64,000 bases of DNA, from contig OU744730.1 in NCBI GenBank assembly GCA_916613615.1, positions 8,328,406-8,392,405 on the forward strand. Reading direction: 5' to 3'. The notes below the pieces were generated by a model. That model was given only the letters and a program-made list of their open reading frames with translations, made no database searches and was not told where the DNA came from. How positions within the stretch are numbered: the stretch's first letter is position 1; every line of letters begins with the position of its first letter. The position numbers and the translations under genes were made by a program. The stretch comes from Steromphala cineraria (lineage: Eukaryota; Mollusca; Gastropoda; Trochida; Trochidae). Shown here piece after piece: positions 21,301 through 30,066 of this stretch.

Positions 21301-23962
21301 ACCACTCCAAAAGCGATCTTACTTACAAAATTATCACTCAACTTAAACAAAATCCTGAAACAGAGAGTACCACCAAAGCTCGCAGATCACTAGAACTCAG
21401 GTGGATATTTGAGCTCCTATCATTCCAGCCGCAAGGTCTCAATGATAAGATCGTGGGTTGAAACTTTCCACCCCCTGTTTCTTTCACTTGACACAGCGAG
21501 CATTTTAAACTTGAACCTTGGTCATAACTTTTGATTGGTCAGAGCTAGCTCTTTGATACTTGACATATGGATCCCTTGTGATAAGACCTTTCAGATGACA
21601 CCATGACATTTGACCTTGTGACCTTGACCTTGACACAGCGAGAAGGATGCATCCGGGGGCATTCGTGTTTCACAAACACATCTTGTTAGTTTCAAGTTTT
21701 TCTTGCAAGTTTCAGTGCAATATCAATGTGACAACAGTATTCAGTCTTGCAGAAGAATAAAAGTCTAAAAATCTTGCTTCTAGGATTTCAGCTCATTTCA
21801 TTAGTGTTTTCCATCCACATGGTCTGACTGCAGGCCCTCAAGTCACATGTTCCGAAGCTGAGCTAGCAAGTCCTGTAAAAAGCAATCAGTGTTATAGCTA
21901 GAGGCAAGTTACTGCTATGAGCCATTTGTTCTTCAAGATAACCACAATGCTCATTTAAACGTGATGATGTGATTGGTTCAACAATGAATTGGTTTTGTCA
22001 AATGGCTACAGAACATGTGACTAAAGACAGTGTTACTGCCAGGTCAAGGAACAGGTTTGTATTCTGGTCAAGTCGCCTTTTAAAAAACTTTTATTCAAAG
22101 TAACAGGGTCAATTTCCATCAGACTAAATACAGTGTAAGATAAGAATTGTGTAGGGGTACTACATTTGTCAAATTCATAGACTTCTTTGTGTGGTGTTAT
22201 TCCTCTATTCCTTCTCATTCCTCCCTATTTCAAAACTAATGACATCCTTTAAAGGTTGGACACCAACCCTCCTCCACTTCAAATCAGGTTTGTCTGATGA
22301 AAGGTCCCAGGGGTGGTTATGTATATGGTGGAGAACATCGGAACATTTAGCCCTAGACATCATGGATGGACAAATTAGTAACATTTTCCTTGTGTTTTTG
22401 AACTCATTATCAAAACAGTATTAACTTTTTGTCCTTGTCTTCAATGGTGGGATCAACCTCACCTTATAATAAATAAACTGTTAATCTCAAGTCCCAGGGG
22501 GTGATTATATATATAAAGTGTAGAACATCGGAACATTTAGCCTTTGGTAACCATGGATTCACAATTAGACAAATGTGAACAAACACCTCAGTGACCTGTG
22601 TTTTTATAGTCATTATTAGAATTTTTACCTCATCTGGCCTGTAAGGCATGGTATACGGCGTCCTTCCATTTGTCTGTCCGTCCATCCGTCCATAAACTTT
22701 GTGGAATTTCGACTTCTTCTCCAGAACCATAAGGCCTAGAAATCTGAAACTTTGTGTACAGACTCCTTGACTAGTGAGGATTAATAATTGTAGATTTTGT
22801 GACCCTGTTGCCCCTACTTAGGAGGGAACAACATTGGCCACACCCTAAAGCAAAATCAGATGTAAAGCCTGATGAGCTACAGAAACAATTGCTCTATTTT
22901 TTTTCCTTTGTCTTCAATGATCGGAATAATGACTTTGAATATTGTTTCCACAGGCTTTGCCGTCAATGTAAGCAACTCCCAAGTGCAATTAGGCCAAAAC
23001 AATGTGTTGAATGTGGATCAAGGTGCGGCAGCTCCACGACAACCACAACCCCGCGCAAGGCAGTCCCGTCCACCACGAGAAGACAAGAAGAAGAGTCCGG
23101 AGAAGGCTTTAACAAGTCAGTATTTGAAAAAAAGCGGATTCAGTGAATTTCAGGGAGGGTGGAATAGAAGAAAGGGGGTTATTCACCTTGAATGTCAAAA
23201 GTCAAGGTCACAAGATTTATTTACATGTTTCCTTATATCAAATTTTGAAATCAGAATTAGTTTTTTGAGAACAAGAAGGAACAGAGAGAAGGGGAAACAG
23301 GGGAATGCAAAACCCTCAGTTTTGAAACTGCTCTGTTTTGTGGTGTCCCACAAACTCTAATCTAGTTCTTCTTTGATTTGCATTCAAGAAGTTGAGATAA
23401 TGAAGAGAAGGGATAAAACCGTCCACAACACATGGAGTTATCACTTTGGCGGTATCCCTTCTCTTAGTTTTTTCCAACTTCGGTTGGCCCCGCCACTGCA
23501 TCCGTGGATCCGCATGCTGTTATCCCGATTCAGGTCGTCTTACGCCGCTTCAATTTGAGATAATGAAGAATGATGCATGCATCCCTTGCTTGAGAACAAC
23601 ATAATGATATATATGTCGAAATTGCAAACTACATGTATTTGGCTCTATTTCTATTATCATCACTTTGTTTGACTTCAGAATCAGAGAGAGAACCAACACT
23701 GGAACAGATGGACAATATCAGTAAAGGAATAGACAAGTACAAGGCAACTGCGTGGAAGGAATTGGGGGAACAGCTCGGTTTGTCGAAGGGGGAGGTTGAA
23801 ACCGTGGAGCACGACTTCCATCTGGCAGGAACTTATGAATGCTGTTACCAGATGTTGAAGAAGTGGAAGGAACGATCGCGCACTCCACCCATGCTGAAAA
23901 CCCTTGCTCAAGCTCTCTGTGATATCGGTAGAGGAGACCTATCAGACGATCTTGCGTATTGA
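18380..23962 (+). CDS. RHIM-like motif plus death domain adaptor, gene 2 copy A (162 aa)
   Basis: Coding exons are 18380-18382 (the ATG alone, then GTAAGA), 19816-19855, 22954-23115 and 23679-23962. The frame is open throughout and ends TGA. The N-terminus reads MSWRYPYMNPQGAHG. VQLGQNNVLNV at residues 25-35 is the RHIM-like core. A basic, Pro/Arg/Lys-rich linker follows (about 38-68), then the death domain (about 72-160) with the LKKWKER motif and an IGRGDLSDDLAY end. The death-domain exon is 284 nt, exactly as in gene 1, and is entered in the same phase. The inferred role is the same as gene 1: an adaptor that assembles through its RHIM and recruits death-domain partners. Donors after exon 2 (GTTAGT) and exon 3 (GTCAGT) are non-optimal. 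Intron 2 contains a Penelope-like retroelement absent from the other copies. Confidence 0.83.
19222..19345. repeat. Inverted repeat with ~50-bp arms in intron 1 of copy A
   Basis: ATGACATACTGTGTTAATGA followed by CTAAATATCAGTA on the left pairs with TACTGATATTTAG and CATAGTATGTCAT on the right. The same foldback is present in B (about 31035-31145) and C (about 46360-46465). In D it is deleted. It may be a small MITE. Confidence 0.65.
20064..21684 (+). mobile_element. Composite insertion in copy A: tandem repeat element carrying a Penelope-like retroelement
   Basis: B, C and D read CTTTACTATTTTTATTAGTTTC across this point, whereas copy A has 1.6 kb inserted between TTTTAT and TAGTTTC. The outer repeat begins TGCCCCCGAATCGGAGATCC and ends GGGGGCATTCGTGTTTCAC. 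It contains two copies of a ~130-bp unit (CTTGGTCATAACTTTTGATT to GACCTTGACCTTGACACAGC), one on each side of the retroelement. The element sits in intron 2 of the adaptor gene. Confidence 0.8.
20240..21461 (+). CDS. Penelope-like element protein, 5'-truncated: RT palm plus GIY-YIG endonuclease
   Basis: The usable frame starts inside the polymerase domain: AMGTKLAPSYANIFM is followed by RFIDDIFLIW (the catalytic DD) and SFLDTWV, the set of palm motifs seen in Penelope-like elements. Further on, CDNEQCRLC forms a Cys cluster, and VVYLLTCKKCKKQYVGET with the following Arg and His residues is a GIY-YIG nuclease domain. The frame ends at TGA 21459-21461. All N-terminal parts of the protein and the first polymerase motifs are missing, so it is a dead-on-arrival copy. 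CTTGACACAGCG occurs just before (20228-20239) and just after it (21488-21499), a likely 12-bp target duplication. The open frame continues upstream only through host repeat sequence. Confidence 0.85.
22625..22906 (+). mobile_element. Pearl-like element, minimal form, in intron 2 of copy A
   Basis: CTCATCTGGCCTGTAAGGC, a short TCCG-type tract, one core unit and a GATGAGCTAC end are present. The terminal palindrome is degraded to AGAAACAATTGCTCT. It ends 47 bases before the RHIM exon. The same insertion is in B (38829-39110) and C (54150-54431), so it predates the module duplication. Confidence 0.65.
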
Positions 23963-24233
23963 GGTCATTTGTGATATATTCTTAGGTCATAGTCTCAGGT
24001 TTGCAAGGCAAATATTTAAGCTTTAGGCCACCATTCAATGTGTCCGTAATGTGTAGTGTGCAATGCCTATGTAACACTTTACACCAAAATGGTAGAGGTT
24101 GATTCCTTGTACGCGAATGTGTTTGCCTGAACACTCCCGGAAGTGTCCGAATATGCTATACCCATATACACAGATCAAATATGGTCGTCACTTTACACAT
24201 TAAGCATGACGCACTACGCGTTCATGGAATCAT

Positions 24234-24317
24234 CGGGCCGCACGAGCGATTCTAGCTTCTGAGCCAAGGGTACAGATTAGTGGAGTGAGCGTAACGTTTG
24301 TACCCTGAGACAGGATG
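24234..24317. mobile_element. Half of a CATCCTG-family foldback MITE
   Basis: One arm only: CGGGCCGCACGAGCGATTC through TACCCTGAGACAGGATG, matching the right arm of the element at 6117-6377. The left arm is missing. Copies follow the death-domain exon in B (40438-40521) and C (55759-55842). Confidence 0.75.
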
Positions 24318-25821
24318 GACATTATGTGTCACATAACACGCAACACACATAAGAATCCCAGCTTTAATCAATGCTGATCAAATATCATTCTGAATAATTA
24401 AAAGCTTTGGGATAATATCAATAATGATTGACAAACCAGATATTAGAGAGTGTTTCCAGAATGGACCAGATGTATTGTTTTCAGCAGGGGAAAGATTGAT
24501 GTGAGTGATGAACTAACTTCCCAAACTCCATGAATATTTGCCTTGCAAAACTGAGTCTTAAGCTTTAACCAGTTATGGCCAGCTGTATCATGAACTCGGG
24601 CTTTCATATTTTATGCATAATCTGTTGATGGTGAAACTGAATTGTTTTTTGTTTTACTGTGAGCCCAAAATTTCTATAAGTCAAGGGACAATTTCTCAGG
24701 CTTTCAATATTTTATGCATAATCGGTCATAAACTTAATTGTATTTTTGTTTTATTTTGAGCCCAAAATTTCTGTAAGACAAGGGATGATTTCTGGGCCCA
24801 TCTTATTAATTGTTTGAGCATAGTTTCTTTTTTAAGCATATTATTGCCTCCTGTTTTTGTTCGACAACTTTTAGAATGCCAGTCAATTTTGCACAAACTT
24901 CAATTTTATGCATTCATTAGAATATATATCAGAGGCTACCGTATACTTTAAAAAAAAAAAAACATATTATTTACATTCTGATTAGGCAAAAACATTGGAC
25001 TGAGTAAGGAGGCAAACAAGATTCAGAAATCCATGTAAAAAGATATAATAAACATGAACCTGTATCCTATGAATATTTCAACATTACTGATGAAACAATT
25101 TTATCGGTTACTGAGGATTAATTTAATACAATTGAGGATAATAAAATAATCTATTGAGCTTACACAAGTTTGCCTATTTTGTTTATCAGAATGAAATGTA
25201 AAAGTTGGCAAGACTGATGATGTAAAAGACCTCTTAATACCTTCATGTTTTGTATGACATTATTAACGAGATGTTTATGAGGATAATCATTATTAGATCT
25301 CTCAATCTAAAGTTAACAAGTCTGATTTTCAGTATTACTGTATATATTGTACAAAACACGTTGAAAGAGTGAAAAAGTGTATATAATCAGAAAGCTTTTA
25401 TTAACATTTGCTCATGATGAATGATTTTTCAAATTAGGTATATGACAATGTTTATAGAAGCAAAGAAAGAGACATTCTTGTTTGTACACATGTTTATTAT
25501 GAGAATTGTACATTATATCTCTAACTATCTGACTAGAATGGACTGTTTTTGGCAAGTATAAATGGCTTTAACATACAAAGGTATCTTTTAAATTATTACT
25601 ATTATTTTTTCAAATACTGGGGTTTCTGTCTCTTTCATATACTAGAAGTAAGTGCTTTATTTCTTATGATTATGATTAAACACAGTCTTCATAAATGGTA
25701 CTTAGTATTATTCTTGACAATCAAATTATACCAATATAGAAAAATATGAATGAGCATAAATTTACTACACCGTTAAACTTTGTTTATGTATGAATATTCA
25801 AATTAGATATCTATATATATA
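24318..25821. other. Downstream region of gene 2 copy A, nothing coding recognised
   Basis: AT-rich DNA with a partial direct repeat around AGCCCAAAATTTCT (near 24663 and 24760) and an A-tract at about 24950. It is nearly identical in B and C. Confidence 0.4.
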
Positions 25822-26694
25822 CACAAAGAACTTAATTAAGCACCGCCCATTTTGTAAAATGAAATTGGGAGCTCTTTGAATATTGTGATATGTTTGATGT
25901 ATTGACCACTCTAGATAAAACAATTGCCGTTTTATTTATTATTTAATTGACGTAAAAATCCTTATAACACGAAACAATTGAAAATATGAGAAAAAATGTG
26001 AGACCACTGAAATTTGGCAAAATATAACTATTGTCTTTGGTGAGAAACCACGCATGAAACTTTGGATTTTTTCAATCAAAAATAACAATTTTGATCCCTA
26101 GTTGACATTCAATTAGAGAAACCTTTTTTATCATGCACGATAAAAGCCTAGGAGGACATTGAATTTTCAGTACTTTTTTCAACCATAATTGAGAAAGTTT
26201 CGAAATTTTCCAAATCTGTGAGTGAATTTGAGATTCTTTGAGTTGGACTTGTGGCTCAAACACTTCTTCTCCCTTTAAATAAGCCATTATCTTAAAGAGT
26301 CGCCAGTTTTTTCTTAGGGAAGCTTTTTTCAAATTTGATTTTTGATAATTTTGTGATTTTGAAGGCTCATACTGCTCTAACGACTAACATTTGCTGAGAG
26401 GTCCTTACTAAAAATCATCAATTCAGTCAAGAGAATTATCATTACCATATTGCAGCAAAAAATATTTACTTTCATTTTCAGTTATAAGTAAACTTGAATT
26501 TTCAAAAATACCAAGTTGGGGGAAATAAGTTATCCAGAGACAGTGAATCGTAAATTGAGTGAAATTTTCATTTCTACACTGCTAAATGATCGTTCTATCG
26601 AAAAACCCTAATTGTTTTTCTGGAACCTTGTATGGTTTATTAGCAGAAGCTTATTTTCTGAAAACATTGGTGGTGCTTAACTAAGTTCTTTGTG
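25822..26694. mobile_element. 873-bp element with 28-bp inverted ends, copy A only
   Basis: CACAAAGAACTTAATTAAGC at the left pairs with GCTTAACTAAGTTCTTTGTG at the right. B, C and D lack the whole segment and read straight through TATATATATATTAGATTGGG. Comparison with the empty site suggests a 6-bp TATATA duplication, though this falls in a TA run where slippage is possible. A minus-strand frame of 86 codons inside has no recognised family. Confidence 0.8.
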
Positions 26695-27045
26695 TATATA
26701 TTAGATTGGGAATGTTTATCAAAATTCATCTTTAATGACTAATGAGTATGTAGCCATGAGAAATTTGAATAATGTAAGAATTACTGATATTTTCATTAAC
26801 ATATGCAGTATTATTACAGTATCTTAATCTGATTTCAAAAGTTTTCCAAGGGATGTCTAATTCAATGGTAAAGGGAGATAATTTGCTGTTTTGAAAGGGT
26901 TGTGTCCCTTTAAAAGCCATTTTGTATGATTGTTCTGAAGTCTTGTAATTTTATGACCTTTTCGTTTAAATCATAAATAATAACCAAAAATTAAATATAT
27001 AAATGATTCATATTGTGTTTTCATTATTTGGAGACCACCTCCAAT

Positions 27046-27114
27046 GGTGTTCGAACCCGGGACCTCCGGATTGGAGTCCTGCAGTCAACCTGTTAGACCA
27101 ACGAGATATCCCCC
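27046..27114 (-). other. tRNA-like (probably SINE-derived) segment
   Basis: On the minus strand it reads GGGGATATCTCGTTGGT, then GGACTCCAATCC (an anticodon-loop-like CCA), then GGTCCCGGGTTCGAACACC, the T-arm/B-box consensus. The 3' acceptor strand does not pair with the 5' GGGGATA, so it is not a functional tRNA. Copies lie near 42371-42439 and 57692-57760. It is likely a tRNA-derived SINE head or a tRNA pseudogene. Confidence 0.4.
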
Positions 27115-27491
27115 GAGCCAAAGCCAGTACGAATGCTTATATCTTGCGCTGTAACAAATTTGTGTTGACACATGATCACTTAATGGTCAATAGGCAATTA
27201 TTATGATGAAACAAATTAAATTCGATCTGGTTTAGTGTCTACAGATATATTTTTAATAACTATTCTTAAATTTTAAAAATTTGGCAGGAAGGATCTGAAA
27301 CTCGAGGCGGGCTATTATTTAGAAGACAATCACTGTCAATCAGTATGTGAATACTGAATACGAACTTCATTAATATCTGTCAACTCATCCCGCAAGACAA
27401 ATAGAACAGGTTCCAATTACTGGCTCAAACCTTGCCGCTTTTGCAAAATTTGTTGTTTGAATGCAACGATGACTTGTAGTATTCAAAAGAT

Positions 27492-27519
27492 CAATCTAAA
27501 TAAATTTAGATCAACAGGT
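27492..27519 (+). mobile_element. Solo end fragment of the 811-bp MITE
   Basis: CAATCTAAATAAATTTAGAT followed by CAACAGG matches the terminal inverted repeat of the elements at 1826 and 4702. Nothing of the interior remains. The duplicate lies near 42817 and 58138. Confidence 0.65.
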
Positions 27520-27536
27520 TTAGATCATTAAATATA

Positions 27537-28042
27537 AAAAAGAGCCATTGGCTCTGTAGCATATCAGGCTTCATATAAATTTTGCTTAAGGGTGTGTCAA
27601 ATGTGGTTCCCCCCTTAGAAGGGGCCACAGGGTCACAAAATGTACAATTTAGCTATAAATCATAATCCCCCACCAGTCAAGGAGTCTGTACACAAAGTTT
27701 CAGCTTTCTAGGTTTTAAGGATGTGGCCCCTGTGGCCCCTATTAGGGACCAAAGGTCCACATTAGCTATAAATAATAATCCCAACTTTCCAAAGGAGTCT
27801 GTACACAAAGTTTCAGCTTTTCTAGGCCTTATGCTTCTTGAGAAGAATATGAAAATATGTTTTTAGGGTTTGTACACATTAGCTATAAATTAGAATCCCC
27901 ACAAGTCAAGGAGTCTGTACACAAAGTTTCTGCTTTCTAGGCCTTGTGCTTCTCAGCCCGGGACAGATTGAAGAACGGACGGACGCCGGACACCATGCCA
28001 AGCCATAAGCCCATCAGGCCTTGCAGTCCAGATGAGCTAAAA
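27537..28042 (-). mobile_element. Pearl-like element in reverse orientation, between copies A and B
   Basis: It opens with the palindrome AGAGCCATTGGCTCT, carries about three degenerate core units, then CGGACGGACG and GCCGGACACCATGCC, and ends CAGATGAGCTAAAA. It marks the junction just before each gene-2 5' flank in B, C and D, but not before copy A. Confidence 0.7.
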
Positions 28043-28787
28043 ATATGTTGATTTTTCTGTATATAAAACATCATCTTTCAAATAAAACTGATTTGCTAGA
28101 ACTGTTGTTTGTTGTTTTCCATACATTAAACATATCTTTAACTCATCAGGCCTAAGTATCTGACGACAGGGGCACGCCAAGCAGAATTGTGGATGGATTT
28201 TTGCCCAATTAGGGTTTCTTTGGAAAACATAACTTACAAAGTGACTCAACAAAAATAATTTTGTCTTCAGTGCATCTCGTAGAATATTCATGATAACTAC
28301 CTCAAATTTGAAACAAAGATATACCATTATCCTTAGATGTACCCTTTTAATTGTAAAACCTGTTAATGAATATGGTATTGGGGTTTCAGTGGAAAGAAGA
28401 CTTACACAATGACTTACTGTATACTCAACTATCATACAACTTTAACCAATATTTTACTATTTGAAATTCTTTGAACAAAGTGGGGAGCGGGGGTATGAGA
28501 GCTTTGCTCGCTTCTTCACTTGTTAAAATCAGCCTAGTTCGGAGGAATATAATATCCAAAATATCAACTCCATGGAGATCCTCTACACCAGCTCCAAGTG
28601 GAGAGGAAACCTAAAGAGATATGAAGTTCAACTCTCAATAGAGTTAATATTTCAAAACTTTTATTCCTTGGAACTAGGCCGAATTTAATCAGACTGTGGT
28701 CTCCATTTTCAGAACAAAGACCTCTAAGAAATGTTGTGACATTCACTCTGGCTAATGTTAAAATATGGTCAACTTGTAAAAAGTGTA

Positions 28788-29402
28788 CTGGCTTGGGACC
28801 AGTTATCGCCGTTTTTTCGAGGTTTATAACATTTTAATTAATTGCTTTTCAACCAAATCAAACATTACTCATATTGATGATTGATTAGCTATTTGCCTTT
28901 CTTTTTTGCTTTTTTACAGTTGTCTATCGTGTATTTCAGTAACTCTGAGAAGCGAAAGTTCGAGTGTCTATCTTGTGCTTTCCAAACAACTAACAGGACC
29001 AGTTTATCGCCACTTCATGATTTATGGATTTTCATCTAATGCAATATATTTTTTTTAAATGAAATTATTTCTTTTTTCATTATAGAAGTATTGTATACAC
29101 TTCATAAATGAACATTGATTTAAAAAATAAAAATAACACTATTTTGACATACATGACATCCCCCCACCCCCCCCCCCCCCCCCCCCCCCACGATCCTATT
29201 GTAAATTTTGTGAATATTTTCTTATGATTAATCATATTATATTTTTATAGTTAACACACCATGGAATTTTTTTCGGATATCCAAGTTTCTGGTGATATTG
29301 CCGATCTTTTCATACTAAAAATGACGTGATCAGATATGCGCATGTGCAAAAACGAAGTAGTGGCGATAAACTGGTCCCCGTCGATAACTGGTCCCCAGCC
29401 AG
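28788..29402. mobile_element. 615-bp element with perfect-type 21-bp inverted ends and TA duplication (copy B)
   Basis: CTGGCTTGGGACCAGTTATC at the left (CTGGCTGGGGACC in C and D, where the 21-bp ends are perfect) pairs with CGATAACTGGTCCCCAGCCAG at the right. TA flanks both sides (28786-28787 and 29403-29404). Copy A has the empty site GTGTATAGGGG. Further GGACCAGTTTATCGCC-type repeats lie inside. A TA duplication suggests a Tc1/mariner-like non-autonomous element. A run of C at 29160-29189 varies in length between copies. Confidence 0.82.
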
Positions 29403-29903
29403 TATAGGGGAAGATATGAATTCTGTAGCATATTTTTGTTGGGAGATATGCACATCTCTTGAAATAACAATCTGCTGTATTGAATCTGCATTTTCATTAC
29501 ATCTTTGATGATGCAATTGAAAATAATCAACATTTAAAAATAAAATATTGAATTGGCAACTGCTTTCTTATCATTTGTTAGGGATGTTCTAAACTATATT
29601 CGAGAATGGCCTACTTTTGAATATTGATTATTTTTAAATTTCGTGTGTCCATCATCTGGGACAAACTAATTGTAAGTTATTATGCTAAACGCTAGGGGTT
29701 TTCCTAAACAGTAATACGCATGATATTAGTATTTTTATATTGTGAGTCGTCATCATTTAAAAGTATATGGGGCACCGTAATCTCAGTACAGCGAAGTTTA
29801 CAACCTGCACTGTCCTTACAAACGATGCCACGCGGTGTGCTGAGCTTGAGAATTTGACCCGGAAGTGTTATAAGCTATACTAAAAATAGAAACTTATCGA
29901 ACA

Positions 29904-29914
29904 GGGGAAATCCC
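29904..29914. promoter_or_regulatory. NF-kappaB-type site upstream of gene 2 copy B
   Basis: GGGGAAATCCC, identical to the other three copies and 153 bases from site end to ATG. See copy A for the consensus match. Confidence 0.5.
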
Positions 29915-30066
29915 TTCTGGAGCTCTACTGTTTTCCCAAACTCGTTACCAAAAATGTCTTGACGAAAACCCATAGATTAAGAAATATAGTTTCCCAAAGT
30001 TGCTTAGACTATCCACGTGCCAATGCTGTCTTTGTTGTGCCCACGTGAATCGGAAGTTCAACAATT

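Larger units (their letters stand above)
16909..22440 (+). repeat. Divergent 5' half of the gene-2 duplication unit (copy A)
   Basis: This segment aligns with 28050-38640 (B), 43375-53960 (C) and 58696 onward (D), but with frequent substitutions and different insertions. It includes exons 1 and 2 of copy A. Exon 2 alone has six differences in 40 bases against B-D. Close to 22440 the similarity to B and C jumps to near identity. Confidence 0.75.

Noticed and set aside
22799..23146. 115-codon frame over the RHIM exon, repeated in B and C
   Set aside because: It is the alternate frame of exon 3 and runs through the splice acceptor. The frame that joins exons 2 and 4 is the one giving VQLGQNNVLNV.
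27046..27114. Functional tRNA-Trp gene
   Set aside because: The acceptor stem cannot form and the anticodon stem has a mismatch.
28037..28435. 132-codon minus-strand frame, repeated at 43362 and 58683
   Set aside because: Its copies are identical only because the DNA module is duplicated. The version before copy A is altered and shorter, and no domain is recognisable.
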